NCBI GenBank assembly: GCA_018873245.2
Contig: JAEMBT020000001.1
Coordinates: 9,706,220 to 9,770,219 of the forward strand
Source of the DNA: Archegozetes longisetosus
Lineage: Eukaryota > Arthropoda > Arachnida > Sarcoptiformes > Trhypochthoniidae
Direction of reading: 5' to 3'
DNA length: 64,000 nucleotides
In this document: in pieces, positions 42,200 to 55,177 of the stretch
How the letters are laid out: the number at the start of each line of letters is the position of its first letter
How positions within the stretch are numbered: the stretch's first letter is position 1
Position numbers and translations under genes: made by a program
Notes under the pieces: model-generated
The model's database searches: none
The model's input: the letters and a program-made list of their open reading frames with translations, nothing else
What the model was told of the DNA's origin: nothing

Positions 42200-44398
42200 G
42201 AATGTTTGCTCAATTATTTTATAAACTTAGTATTTTTACGACTTTTGAAAAGTCCATCACAACTTTGACATTAATTTACTTGATATCAAAAACAGAAAAC
42301 TATATGAACAGATAGTAGTAATCTCCTTCTGTATTATCACTCACTGCCAGATTTCTGGTAGTCGAGTGATCTCTTTCGCGATATTAAACATGTAATAAGT
42401 GATCAAAGTATGACGGACTTTTCAAGCGGTATAAAATATTGTGAAATAGAAAAATATTATTTAGTTTTTATGTTTATTCAGTTTGTTTTCTATGTTTTAA
42501 GAATAAGATATTAATCTATATGATAAAAATAAAGTAATTGTAGAAATTGTAGTTACATCTTTTAGGTGTCCTAAGTTTTTAGTTACAGTACAGGTAAATT
42601 TCCAATTGACTATGTATTGTTTACCTAAATTACGAGTATTTTGATGTAAGAATAATTTTTTCCATTAAGCTAAATATAGTAAGTTTAGGACATCAAAAAA
42701 GAGTATAAAAGCAGAGGTGATTTCTTATTAAGAACAGTCTTATTTCTTACTTCGTACTGTAAAGTATGTAAGAATACTCTCTTACTCTGTACTTATAGTA
42801 TGTAAGAAATCATCTCTTACTCGGTACTGTATAGTATGTAAGAAATCTCTCTTACTTTGTACTGTATGGTTTGTAAGAAAACTAATAGCGAATAAATACT
42901 ATTGTATCGTTGTATATTAATAAAAGAAGATTTATATTAAAAGTAAGTTGTAACTTAATTCTCTACTAAAGCACATTCTATCGAGTCCTATTAGACTCTC
43001 TGATAGAATTATAAATAACAAACGGATTGGGATCTTACATTGAGGCCCCCCGATTCCAATTCGTACCACTTGAACACACACACACACATGAAAGACTCTA
43101 CAAAAAACATTTAGATCGGGTCTTTCGTGTATAGATGATCCCTCGTCACAGAAATAAATGTGACAATATTTATTAAGAAAAATTCATTCACTGAATAGAA
43201 GCTAAACGAAAACCCTCTAATGAGATGTAAACGAAACTTACACACATATGTTTAACTGAAAGGGAAATGTATTTCCTACGCTATCGATGTTTTACAATGA
43301 AAGTCATATTTCCTGGCATCAAAATTTAAGCCTTCAACTTAAATTGTTGTTCTGTTATTATGCTAGACTTATCAGGGATTAATTGATTGAAGATTTTTTT
43401 CAATAATTTTTTTCGAAATTAAATTGTGTATTAAATAGAAATAATAGATTAAAGGGTTACTAACAATTCATGAAATGGGTTTTCATTAGTTGTAATAAGA
43501 TTATTTATAGTCTGTTTGATATCAACACGAGAATTTGTGGTCTGAATATTTTCAATACTATTTTCATGATATGAAATGCTACCACTTAGTATGCTAGAGT
43601 CTATCATAAATTTAATGCATCTCAGAGAACTTAATTCTTCTAATTGCAGATAGTTTAGTGAATCTAATGCTCCTTTTAATTCTAAAATTTTAAATTACAG
43701 TACTCTCTAGAGGGTTACCTCTTAAATAAAGCCAGAGTAAGTGATAACACCTAATTTTTTAGAGATTTTCGTTCATTCTGAGTTATATGTCTTGAAACAT
43801 AAATAAAAGCAAAATGTTTAGAATAAAAGAAGCACTTGATTCATTAGATTGTCTGGAATTTTGATAATTCATTTCTTTACTATATCATATAATATACGGT
43901 TTAAATTTCGCAAAATAATTATTGCAAAATTCTTCAAACGACCAATTAATTCTTGATAAGACAAGTCTAATAGCAAAACAATAATTCAAGTTGAAGGCTC
44001 AATTTTTGATATTAGGCAATATAGCTTTCATTGTAAAGCATTGATAGAGTAGGAAGCACATTTCCCTTCTAGTTAAATATTTATGTGAAATTTTCATTTG
44101 TATCTCATTAGAGTGTTTTCGTTTAATTTCTATTCAATGAGTAAATTATGAATAGATATTTTAGACCGTTTGAAAAGTTTGTCACACTTTGATCACTTAT
44201 TACAGCTTAATTGCATGCAAGAGATCATTCAATCACCAGAAATCTGGCAGTGAGTGATAATACAGAAGGAGATTACTACTATCTGTTCGTATAGTTCTCT
44301 GTTTTTGATACCAAGTAAATTAAATTCAAAGTTGTGACGAACTTTTCAAAAGCTATAAAAAATATAAAGTTTATAAAATAATTGAGCAAATATGCAAA
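42200..44398. repeat. Large palindrome directly upstream of Src
   Basis: The left arm (42200-42439 plus 43166-43440) and the right arm (43875-44398) are inverted copies. Shared blocks include TTGCTCAATTATTTTATAAA, TCTCCTTCTGTATTATCACT, CACTGCCAGATTTCTGGT and AGCCTTCAACTT. The left arm is interrupted by the LTR at 42440-43165. The spacer is about 430 bp with no gene seen. The left arm starts 31 bp upstream of the Src start codon, so any Src promoter in this arm has an inverted copy about 2 kb away. Confidence 0.8.
42440..43165 (+). mobile_element. LTR-type insertion in the left arm of the palindrome
   Basis: The element runs TGTGAAATAG to TGTGACA, flanked by ATAT on both sides, and is absent from the matching place in the right arm, so its limits are well supported. 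It has a TATAAAAG box near 42706, then four copies of a roughly 35-bp tandem repeat (42742-42887, core CTTACTCTGTACTGTATAGTA). Next comes the block AGAGTC...GGACTCGATAGA shared (inverted here) with the LTR at 2943-3591, and an end region shared with it (GACTCTAC...GATC...GTCACA). There are no internal genes, so it is read as a solo LTR. Confidence 0.7.
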
Positions 44399-44683
44399 TA
44401 TATTAAGAGCTTTTACAAGATTTCACAAGCGAGACCTTTGAGATTATGTGAACGTAATAATGTGGTTACGATAACTGCCCGCAAAACTTCATTTTGACTA
44501 ACTAAGCACTAATATCAAAACTTTTGAATCAATAAGAAGTTAAGCTCAAATTATTCTCGTTTAATAAAAGACGAAATCTATCTGCATTCATAAACTTTAT
44601 CTAAAGTCAGGTCGATCAAAATCAGTATTACTTGTACTATATTTCTCAGTAATATCACTGACTTATTTATTAGGTCCATTTAA

Positions 44684-45160
44684 CCCATCGTCACAACTTA
44701 ACTTCTGAAAACGTAAAATTAACTGTGGGGTAAAATGTTACCCCACGTCTTCCACGCTTTATATCTGTTCCAGGTTAGTCCGAATGTTTTCAGAATCAAA
44801 GTTAGTCATTATTTTAAAAGTTTTCATTTATTAATTAATTAATTTCTAGTTATTATCTGCTACGGCGTCATCAGCGGTTCAAATTGCTAGTAGCGACATT
44901 ATAGCGCAGCGACGCATATAGTAAACATGAAGCACTGCGATGTTAGGGGGGAATTTCTGTCCTCACAAAGACATGTTACCAGAAAATAATTTTTAGAAAT
45001 AAGGTTATAATTCCAAATTAATCAGGATTTTTGTGATTTATAGTCAGATATATGACTGAGGAATAACTAAATTTTCAAGAAATGACGATATTCTGTTGAT
45101 TTTAGCGAGATTTTTAAAGTCAAACTTGGGAACATTCTACCCCACAATTGTGACGAAGGG
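44684..45160. mobile_element. piggyBac-type MITE, TTAA target
   Basis: Inverted ends CCC(A/T)TCGTCACAA are flanked by TTAA at 44680-44683 and 45161-45164. CCC at the very end and a TTAA target are hallmarks of the piggyBac superfamily. A second shared block, TGTGGGGTA(A/G)AATGTT(A/C)CC, lies inside both ends. At 477 bp it is non-coding. Confidence 0.85.
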
Positions 45161-45224
45161 TTAAAATAAACGTCACAGTTATATTCCTTAAAGTATTTAA
45201 GATAAAAAAGGTGATATTTAAGGA

Positions 45225-46397
45225 CTATATAATATACTCTCCTTCAAACTTAATAACAGTTTCCCAGCGTATAAGGAGGCGTTGTATGCCAACGGCAGAC
45301 TTTTGCAAGTTTATGCCTTTAATAACTTTGCCACAAGCAACTTTCAGATCTAACTCATTAATAAATCTTTGCCCATTAAGAAGCTCTATTCTCATAATAC
45401 TATCATAGTCACAAAGGTTCAAATCAGGGCTGTAAGGGGTGTTTTAACTCCTCCCATCTATTCCTCTGAAAGAAGGCTTTGATATTTTGATGTTTATGTG
45501 CCTTTGCATTTTCGTACAAGATGAGTGAGTGCCGAGTCTAGTATATTTTTACGTAAGGAATGATTATACTTTCCAAAAATTCTTGACTAATGATATACCA
45601 TGTTGACAATTTGATTTCTGGACAGAATTTGATAACTTGCCGCCTGATCCTGGCGAAAAACAACTATCATCACTTTCATGTTTGCTATTTCTGATCTGAT
45701 TTTTGTTGGTCTGAAATGAGATTATAAGGCATTTGCACTGATTCAAATTTTACAAAAATTGGTAAAATGTTTTACGGTTGTACTGTAGGATAGCGTTATC
45801 TCTTTGACTGTGATGCATTGAGTGGATCATAACCTTTTATCCGTGTTCGTCCATAGCAATAGTCCTATTTAACTTATCAGAATCACTTTGATATCTTTCA
45901 AGATGTCCTGAAGAAATATTAACTCTTAATTCTTTTTGTTGGAGTGAAAAGCAGTGTGGCACCCATCGTGCTGCCACTTTAGATAATCCTAGTTTCTTTA
46001 AAAACTTCACTGTATTTGATTGACTGACGCCTAAAAGAAGTCAATTCACTCGATGTTCGACTACGTTACTCTTTAAAAGCTTTTTTTAATGCTTCTTCGT
46101 GTACTTCATCTGTTGCTTCATGAAGTCTTTCTACACGAGGCGCTTATTGACTTTACAAACGCCTCTCATACTTAAATTCATTGGGAATTCTATAAACTTG
46201 TTCTTCGCCATAACTGTTCGCGCAGCTATTTTAATTACCATAACGTAATTTTCAGGGGCATTGCGTCTCAAAAGCACATAACATTTTATAAAAGCTCTCC
46301 GTTCTTCTGGTGTAACACTGACCTGAAAAGGATCAACTTTCGTGACACTTGAAAAATCAAGCATTAGAAATACTAATATTAAGAGCAACTGCATCAT
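45225..46397 (-). pseudogene. Decayed mariner-family transposase
   Basis: Read on the minus strand, fragments follow in the order of a mariner transposase. First an N-terminal helix region (TPEERRAFIKCYVLLRRN at 46310), then SKVAARWVPHCFSLQQKELR near 45985, AMDEHG near 45850 with the first catalytic Asp, YENAKAHKHQNIKAFFQ near 45500, and the C-terminus LNGQRFINELDLKVACGKV with RWETVIKFEGEYI to 45225. Frames change several times and stops occur between fragments. Inverted terminal repeats were not located. Confidence 0.75.
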
Positions 46398-47216
46398 GGA
46401 GTAGCAAGTATTTAAGTGTGTATAAGTTTTAAATAAATATATTTACAAATATCTTATCCAAAAAATATAACTCTGACCTCTATTTTGAATCGACCTAATA
46501 ATTATTTATTATCTAGATACTTAATGATTTGACTCAAGAATTTATTTATAATAACATAGATGGAAACCCAACTAAAACCACATTATTGTCGTGAATATCA
46601 AATTTTAAGTTTTCTTTAATGCAAAATGACACTCATCATAAATTGAGTGATGTTATGCAATAACCAACTCTTTTGTTCAGTATTGCATTTTTAAACGGCA
46701 CAAATGTATTGACACGATGATTTGAGATACATTTTCCTGAATATATTCAATTGAAATGAATAAATATATTAGATGAATATGCATAAAATATGATCGAATT
46801 TGATAAATCTCTAAAGAACTTCCTCTCATTCTAGCACCCAAATAAATTCAAAATTACGCTATTTATTTTCGTTATTTCTATTAATCATCTGATCCTCCAA
46901 ATAATGAACTAGTTCCTCTCTATTTATATTTACGTTATTATCTTTCAAATAATTGCAACCAAAAGTCTCATTCATTTTAGGATGTAATTTATAGTTGTTG
47001 TGTTTAATTTATTATTATTTTTTCCCAAAATTTAAAGTTTTGTTTTATTGAAAATTTGTTTACTTAACAAACAAACTTTAGCTTAAAATACTCTCGTATA
47101 ATATGTAGTGCTATATATCCTTGTCCTTAAAATGTATTAGATAAGCCTTTTTCATATGCAATACTGATCAAGAGATAGCTGGTTATTGCATACCATCATT
47201 CGACTGTTAACGATGT
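46398..47216. other. Intergenic
   Basis: AT-rich; nothing recognised between the mariner relic and the inverted duplication. Confidence 0.45.
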
Positions 47217-49212
47217 GAGATAAGCGTACGATTGAGGAAATCGACATAACTACAGCCCAACTCAAATTAAATATTAGTCATTTTCACAATAAAAGGAAAC
47301 TGATATCCTATTATTGCATATCTCTTTTGCATATAATATATACTAAGAAAAGTATTGTTTATTTTATTTAAGGCATGAATAATCTAGCTGTAATTGATCA
47401 AGTCCAAAGAGGTTATCGTATGAGTAGACCAACTCATGTCGAATGTCCAGACAATATATTTCAATTAATCCTTAATTGTAGGCACGAACGTCCAGACAAA
47501 AGACCAACCTTTGAATCTTTGAGAAATTATTTTAATGACAATAAGCAGCGATATGATGATGTAGAAAGTATAACCAATTGATTACCTCAAGATATAATTT
47601 TGGTTTCTTTCAAAAAAAAAATGTTCATAACTTAATTTCAAACAATTTTCTCATTTCATTTCTCCATCAATTTCTAAATCATTTTTATACTTGAAAATAA
47701 TGCATAAAATTCTGTTTGTAAATTTAAATACTTAATATTTGAACTTTTAGGAAACAATAATTATTAGAAATGTAATAAAGTGATGATTCCTTGAGAACTT
47801 TGTCTTATAGGATAATAATCAGAATCAGTTATAATTGAATCAAATGCATAAACTAATAAATTTGTAATGGATTAATCACAAAAGTAAAGTTATGACGAAT
47901 ATTTTCAACATTTAATAAGATAAATTTTATATTTAATTTTGTTTGAATCTAAAAATAATCATCGATTGAATTGTGAGAGAACCAGAATCTCAATGAAGGT
48001 TAGGTCATTCGAATGAATCTCGACACGACAGTCCATACAACACTCCAGAACAAGTTTCTACACTTAATATCGAATTCATTATTAATCTTAATTGCAAAGA
48101 TTTGTAAGTTCAATATTCTCCAAATCTATTCAAAACTTAAATAGCACTTTATAAATTTCTTAATTAATTGTTGAAACTGATTATGTTGACATTCATTCTA
48201 TTTATCTTTTAGATTATTTTACTAGGTTTCAATATGGAGTTTCATAAAGTCCAAACTTACAATATATTCATGTGTTGGTAGAAACAATAACTTGAACACA
48301 GCTTCAAATCATTGGCAAAAACTCTAAATTATGTGTGATAATTAATGATGTATAAATGAGCTAAAGCTTATATTTTGGATCTGACGTCCTAACAAAACTG
48401 ACTTATAGCTTTAACCTCGACTCTCACTTTCTAGCTTCGACTCTGTCCTTCTTAACTCTCAAGTTTAATTTTCAATACGATCAAAAAGTATACAGTGAAG
48501 TGGTACAATCATTTATCTAAAAATTCGACTCAATTCTGTAATAACATGAAATTTTAACTGTACTTCTGTCAAATCTATTTGTTTTATTATTCATCAAATT
48601 ACATTATTTTGAGAAAATTCGTTCACTTTTTATATTCGTGAAGCACTGAAATACAGCCAAGCGATTTTTGAGAGTCAAAGTTAACTATTTTGACCTTTGG
48701 CTTAGCTTCCAGTGAAAATCATAACTTTGAATTTGATTACAGTCACACAGTTAACCTTAAGGTTGACCGATCAAACCATACAACATTAATGAAAATAGAT
48801 TCGTATTTGATTATTGATCCCAACCTTAACTGATTTACATCGTTGTATTTCTCATCATTTTCAGTGTATTTAAGTCTATCTCAACATAAGACGGAAGAAA
48901 AATATCGAAAACCTAATGATGGAATTTAATATGTGAGCATACTCTAAAACTTAGAAGACAGATTAACCAATTCAGAAATAAAAAGTGAAACAATGAAAGT
49001 TTCGATGAGTCCAAAATTTATTATTAGCCTTTTATTAATATGAAATAATTGACGGAATATATATTATTTCGTTTGTGAATATTATTGTTATATAGGTTTT
49101 CATTTTTCATTAACTCTAACATACTTTAACACCTTAGGTTGATCGCGTTGTTTTATCAACTAATTTGGCCTAATACGAGGCAATGAATTTAGTATACTTA
49201 AGTTCAGGTTAA
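47217..49212. repeat. Arm B of the 2-kb inverted duplication
   Basis: Inverted copy of 34118-36112. It carries a copy of the last Src exon in plus orientation and the same flanking sequence. It ends where an LTR fragment (49215-49660) begins, so the breakpoint and the LTR adjoin. Confidence 0.85.
47373..47581 (+). pseudogene. Copy of the last Src exon
   Basis: This is a duplicate of exon 5 of Src including its splice acceptor and stop codon. It differs from the exon at 35749-35957 at a few residues, including loss of the near-invariant Trp of kinase subdomain XI (CRHERPDKRP for CWHERPDKRP) and Lys to Asn just before. No kinase exons precede it on the plus strand, so it cannot encode a kinase. 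Confidence 0.85.
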
Positions 49213-49214
49213 TA

Positions 49215-49660
49215 ACTGGGTTAATGAAAGATTCACAACTTTATATACCACTTACCTAAGGTGCAAATAAAGTCGGTGCTAATAAAGAAAAACGGTTGTT
49301 TGTTTTACAAGAATTTTATTATGTTTAATGTGAAGTTACAAAGCATAACTTAGATATTACTAAGAATGTCTACACAGTCTGATTTCTCTAAGATTGGCCG
49401 TCTCTAAGACTGACTTTCTCCCCTTTATATACTTTTCTTTGGTTTCCCACGTTACTCTAAATTTAAAACTGAAGCTACACTTTTTGATTGTTTATTTATA
49501 CCAAAGTTAAATTAAACTATATTGGGCCAATTTAAAGAGAAAGTCATTGAAGAAAGTGTTATAAATCATTGGACTTTTTAAGAGCTAATTACAAAAGTAC
49601 TAGTGCTAAGCCTTTATAAACTAATAACTAAAATATTTTAGTATTCTGTATTTATTAGAC
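49215..49660 (-). mobile_element. LTR fragment, same family as 2943-3591
   Basis: It matches about 3145-3560 closely (shared blocks CACTTACCTAAGGTGCAAAT, ACAAGAATTTTATTATG, AAACTGAAGCTACACTTTTT, AAGAGCTAATTACAAAA with small changes). It lacks the end segment with TGTGACTT. It abuts the end of the inverted duplication. Confidence 0.7.
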
Positions 49661-49840
49661 ATTTAAAAGTGTTCGGAATGTTTCCGCGTATTTATACAGG
49701 GTTTAGAAAACGTTATTTATTTTTTAACTACTATTCGTTTATATACAAATAGTTTTTGTATTATTTCAATACATTTGATAATTGTCTTGAATTTTGTAAT
49801 AAAAAAGTTTTGAAAATCAAATAACTCTTCCGTCTTAACG

Positions 49841-50455
49841 ATGCCATTAATTGATATTCATTATAGACATTGTATGCTTTATGAATTTAAGCGTGGTAAT
49901 TCGGCAATGGTTGCCACGAAAAATATTTGTGAAGTTTACGGTAGTGTTATTAGTGTTCGTCGATGTCAAGAATGATTTGCTAAAATCAGATCTGGTGACT
50001 TCAATCTGAATGATCTTCCGAAAAGTGGTCGTCCATCTGAGTATGACAATGAAGTCCTAAAGGCTATGGTTGAGTCGAAACCAAGAGTTTTTACTCGAGA
50101 ATTGACTGAAAGACTCAACACATCGAATAGTACTGTTTGGGAACATCTGCAGCAATTAGGAAAGACGAACAGAGCGGGTGTTTAGGTACCTCATGAACTT
50201 TACGCTGAGGATATGATCCAAAGATCCTCAATCTGCGCTTCTCTTTTGGCTCGACAAACAGTGGAACCATTTCTCAAACGAATTATTACTGGAGACGAGA
50301 AATTGATTCCGTATGTCAATGTTGTTCGCAAAAGACAATGGCTGAGCCCTGGTCAGACGCCAATACCGACACCCAAACCCGGGTTACACCCGAAAAAAGG
50401 GGGTTTCCAACAGACTATGGGATTCCTGCCTATTTCAAGCACCGTCACACCCTAG
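49841..50455 (+). pseudogene. Truncated mariner transposase
   Basis: From the ATG at 49841 the plus strand reads as a mariner transposase: MLYEFKRGNSAMVATKNIC, SGDFNLNDLPKSGRPSE, TRELTERLNTSNSTVWEHL, VPHELYAEDM and RIITGDEK with the first catalytic Asp. In-frame stops interrupt it (after RRCQE and before VPHEL) and it ends after RKRQWLSPGQT; the rest of the catalytic domain is missing. It is a relative, not a copy, of the element at 23967-24492. No inverted ends were located. Confidence 0.85.
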
Positions 50456-50570
50456 CAATATATATCGTTGGAAAGGCCTTGAAGACTAGATCAACTTTGT
50501 CTATAGACTCAACCTGGCAGCTCAATAAAGTATAGATATGATTTGATCATGTTTTTATACTAAATCGACT

Positions 50571-51064
50571 ATGCTGATCCCTCATAAGCTTTTTCAAATG
50601 AAAACATTAAGTCGGACCTTTCGGAAGTTATATTTTAAATATATATTCATTAATGTTATTTTTGTAACATTTATAATGCTAATAATAGGCAAAAATCTGA
50701 TAACAATTGGTATGTTCAATCATAATTCAACAAAAATGAGTGTTTACACAATCAAATATAATTACATCGGGGATAGTAACTCCAACACCATAAGTGAGTG
50801 GATATAAAATATCATTTTGGAAGTTCACAATATAAAGAGTGAAACACATCCCAATGCAAGGATATGATTATTCAGGTATAAATATGATAATTCAACTGAG
50901 CGTGAGAATGCTCACCTTAATCAATTTTGGCCATATGTGCCAATGATGGTGAACATCAGTGAAAAATTCGACTCATTAATTACTGTTAATGATTGTTCTG
51001 GTAAAATAAAATTAGGAGATTTCCACTATAAGAATTGTAGTTTTGTCATCCATTCAGTTTTGTA
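50571..51064 (+). CDS. Unrecognised membrane-anchored protein, uncertain model
   Basis: A first open stretch from ATG 50571 encodes a short basic N-terminus and one hydrophobic segment (IFINVIFVTFIMLIIG, about residues 24-39), as in a type II membrane protein, ending near a GTGAGT donor at 50793. A second coding-like stretch (50879-51064) follows TTATTCAG and reads FWPYVPMMVNISEK ... GDFHYKNCSFVIHSVL then stop. The two do not join in phase with the obvious splice sites, so the model is uncertain or carries an indel. Glycosyltransferase-like proteins have this start, but no catalytic motif is visible. Confidence 0.25.
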
Positions 51065-51679
51065 AGAAGTCACATATTTAAATGTGGGATGATCGATATC
51101 CTAATCAACTGAATATTTGTTTGCTTAAGTGCTGCAAATTAGGTCATGATTGCAACAAAATCAATAAAGATTTAGAATTGACAAAACTTTTTCATCTGGT
51201 ATTCAATTTTTTATTTATCCTGATTGTGTGCGAAATATAAAAGAAATATTCATATAAGAAGAATATTCCATGACTGATATAAATAAATTTTCATTGAATT
51301 TTTATGCAGTTTAATATTGTATTTGAACTGCTATACAAATTATTGAATAGAAAGCTTTTTCATTGAAAATATATTATTGGAATGAGCATTTATTTTATTT
51401 ACTCAATGCAAAGTACAGCTACTATCAATAGAAATGAATATGCATTCTATTGAAATTCGACTGAAATGTAGTTTGACATAAAATATTTCAATCAATCATT
51501 ATCGATTTCACATACATTAAATAAATAAAGCCCAAGATTTAATTCTATCTGAAGAACTATGAAATGTTAAAACCTCAATGAGTTTCAGCTTAAAAAAGTC
51601 CATTGAAAGCAAACATTTGAAAATAGTGTTTAAAAGCATTTTAATTTAAGAAAAATACAGTTTTGAAGAATTATTTGCT

Positions 51680-54600
51680 ATGAATTTGAATATTTGTGCT
51701 GATAATGTAAGTTTGAGGGCTCAAGTTTAATGAGTCAAACTCAGAAAAAGTGTTTGATTGCAAGAAATTTTTCTCTTTGATCAACAGTGGGAACCGTTAA
51801 CAATAGTACAAGATAATGCTTCGGGTTTGTCAGTTAGAGGTTTGACAGGGATAATAATCAATCAAATTGCTAAAAAATTCAATTTTAGGTAAAATCTATT
51901 TGTAAAAGATGAATTAAATAATTTATTTTTAAATTTTCAAATAGCTATAGAATAATTCGACCACCAGATGGTTTGTGGGGAATGAAAGCCAATGATTCAT
52001 GGAATGGAATGATTGGACAAGTCTTGAGAGATGTAAAAGTTATGTTAAGTTATTTTTCATCTATTATTTAGTGAATATCCTGATAGGAATGCCAGTTAGC
52101 TCTGGGACCTTTTGAAATAATAGTAGACAGGATTGAAGCGATCAAATTTTCAAAGCCTATCTTCACAGATGTTTATACTCTAATGACTGTTATTAATTAC
52201 AATGAAAGCAAATCCTTGGAAATGTTATATCATTTAAAAGCAGTTGAGTGCGAAATCTGGATCTGTTCACTAATAAGTCTTATTTTGATTGTATTCATAT
52301 CTTATTTGTTTCGAATATTTGGACATAATTTGGAAAGTAGTTTTGATTTCATTGTTTTAAAACTGTTGTTTTCAAAACGTGAGTTCATTTATTATTTAGT
52401 TGTCCTTTATTTCAATTTTGATTTTTTGTAATATTAACAAGCTTAAGGCATACAATCGTCTTTGTAGTAGTACTAGTTTAATGACAAATAGTGTTGTGTT
52501 GATATTTTCTTTAATCTTTAGTTTATTTGATTTCACTTGACCTTAGCTTTTGTGATTCTTATTCAGCTCCAACTTCGCTTTGCTTTAACATTATGGATGA
52601 GTGAAACCTTTTATTCAAAATGCCATAGAGTTGAAATTCAAAATTCTAGTGAATAAGTTATTTGAAGTATGTTAGCCTTTTCAAAACAGCTTGTTTTTAT
52701 CTTAAGCCTAGATAATAAATTAAAATTTTGTGTAAAATATCAAAAAATTCGCTCATTTTTTTGTGAATCTTAAAGAAATGGATAATCATGAATTATCTTT
52801 GCAAAGTTTAACACTAGTGGCGAGGACAGAAATGTTTGAGTGAGGGGATAAAACACTTAAAGTTTTATAAAAAAAAAACAGTACGAATTTTAATGATATT
52901 TTGATAATATTCATGTTTGATTTCATTTTATAAGTGTATTATTTTAAAGTTCAACTTTAGTGAATTCTTACTTCACAAATGTCTACAATAGATCTTAATG
53001 TTTGTATCAAATAAACTAGTATATTACAGCAGATAGAGACCGAAAAAATTCATAGAAGTAATTCAAACATTTGCTAACTTAATTACTTTAAAAATATTAT
53101 TCTGTCTATGAACAATTATTTAATTAGCTATTTAAATAAATTACACAGTAGATTATAATATGTGAGTTGTAGCTTACATTACAGTCGATAGTTTCAAAAA
53201 ACTATAGAAGTAACTGAAACTTGAATAAATTTCATTTTGTTAAAATAAATTTTTGTTTATATTGATTAACTAGTTTAAGATTTTCCAGATTTGAGTTGAG
53301 GAGGTCTGGGCCACTGTTTAATGCTTTCAAGATCAATGATTTCAAACAATTTTCAAGATATCGTTTGCTTAGTGCTATCTCTAGTGTTATTTCAATTAAA
53401 GATAGCACTTCATAGCACTCACTTATGATATTTTGTATAGTGTTTTAACTGGCTCTATATTATCATAAAATGTGATCTTACATAACAATAATGCTATCAA
53501 ATAAATATTTAAGTATTTATGAGGAATGCACCGATTTTCATCTCTTCAATGTTTGCACAAACTAAGTAATTAATTGATATTTGAGATACATTTCACTAAA
53601 TTTAATAACTTATTATTACTTATAATAGGTACAGTGTTAAATTGTATCTTAAATAACAATCTATTATATAATTCTTGCAAATATATTACAAAATTGAATG
53701 CACGTCTTCAAACACTTGAAATAATGAATCATTAGTATTAATAATTAGATTTATATGTTTTCTAATAAAACTTTTAAGTCTCATCAAAATGAAGATTCGA
53801 AAGAATGAAATTCATTCTAAGGTTAAACTTTGAATATTCTCGCAAATTAGTAGTTAGCTTTCCAATTATGAAGAATGATCTACTTGGTCCTTACAGTTTA
53901 ATAATTTATGAACGAAAGTGAGAGAATAAGCATCCATTTATTTAGTTAATAATTAATATTAAAGAAAGTTTGATATATTTTAAAAGATACTACGTGAGAA
54001 ATTAAAGATTTTTATTAAAGTCTTTATATGGTTAAAGAGATAATTCACAAAATACGTCAAATTTAATAATTATCTGACATATGGATGACTTTCCGTTCCT
54101 TCACATAACTGATCTGTTAGCCCAATCTAGTAAACCTAACCTCTGAAAAGTAGAGTCAAATCTAGTGATCCAGTTAATATATTTACGAAGTTTTATGTAT
54201 TTTCCTTTGATAAAATAATTACTGAATCATTAAATTTTATACTATTTTTTTATTTTGACAAAGCTTTCGTCAGTTTTCCATTAAATTCATCAAATTTCAT
54301 ACAATCAATATTTGTCATATCGATTTCACTTCTCTGGATTAATTTGAATTCTATGATTGGCGTACGAATAGTCACTTCAATACCATATAATCCAATCGAT
54401 AGCTATGAAGATCTGGCAGATAATCAAAACGTGATACCATTGATTTATAGTAATAGCGCTGATTATTCAAATCTAAATGTACTAAAAAACTATTTTCAAT
54501 GAAAAGTATACATAAAATTCAATTTGTAACTATTTCTTTACTTCTAGCAAACAAAGAATCCAGTAATGCTTAAGCTATTCAACCGAATTCTCGACCATCA

Positions 54601-55177
54601 AAACGAATCGTTATTAGTTCGAATGCCACTTGAAATCGAGTCATTTCGTAATAAATTCTTTAGTGGTCGATACGCTCTTATGGAGTTAAGACTTGGTATA
54701 CCTCCGGTGAAAGCAGTTTTCTGTAGGTATAATCCATTTATTTCAATACATGTCGCAAAAAAAGTCGAGAACGAGAGACCGCTTGCGCTATCTTTCTCTA
54801 AGAATAAAACGGATAAACAATATCTTACTTTGATTTCAAGGACTAATGATTGGTATTCAAATTCAAATTTCAGATTTTCCATATGATTATAAAATTTTTT
54901 CTCATTAAGGATTGACTTATGCCATACTTCAGGACTGATTTATAAATGGATTGGTGATGAAATGAATGAATTCATTAAAACAAATGATTCGCAGATTCGT
55001 AGATGTGTTTTGCAATCACTTGATGAGACAATCAATACTGGAGAAGGTACTCATAACAATGAATCTGTTGTTATCAAGTTATCTGCTATGAAATTATTCC
55101 TGAAAATATGTTTTTTAATTGTTTCATTCTGTTCATTTGTTCTATTAGTTGAAATAATAGTCAAGAAACTGTATTAA
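51680..55177 (+). CDS. Ionotropic receptor (iGluR-related), seven exons
   Basis: Ligand-gated cation channel of the ionotropic receptor family, a chemosensory or related role in arthropods. Exons with consistent phases are 51788-51888, 51945-52032, 52096-52378, 54264-54478, 54548-54852 and 54910-55177. A short first exon (51680-51706, MNLNICADN, perfect GTAAGT donor) gives a start in phase and 428 residues. Motifs follow in family order: S1 with GIIINQIAKKFNF, PPDGLWGMKANDSWNGMIGQ, LALGPFEIIVDR and IKFSKPIF; TM1 (IWICSLISLILIVFISYLF); TM2-TM3 region leading to TSIPYNPIDSYEDLAD; S2; and SGLIYKW followed by the last TM segment (about 55095-55170). There is no N-terminal domain beyond S1 and no signal peptide in this start. 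Introns of 56, 63, 69 and 57 nt and one of 1.9 kb. Confidence 0.85.
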
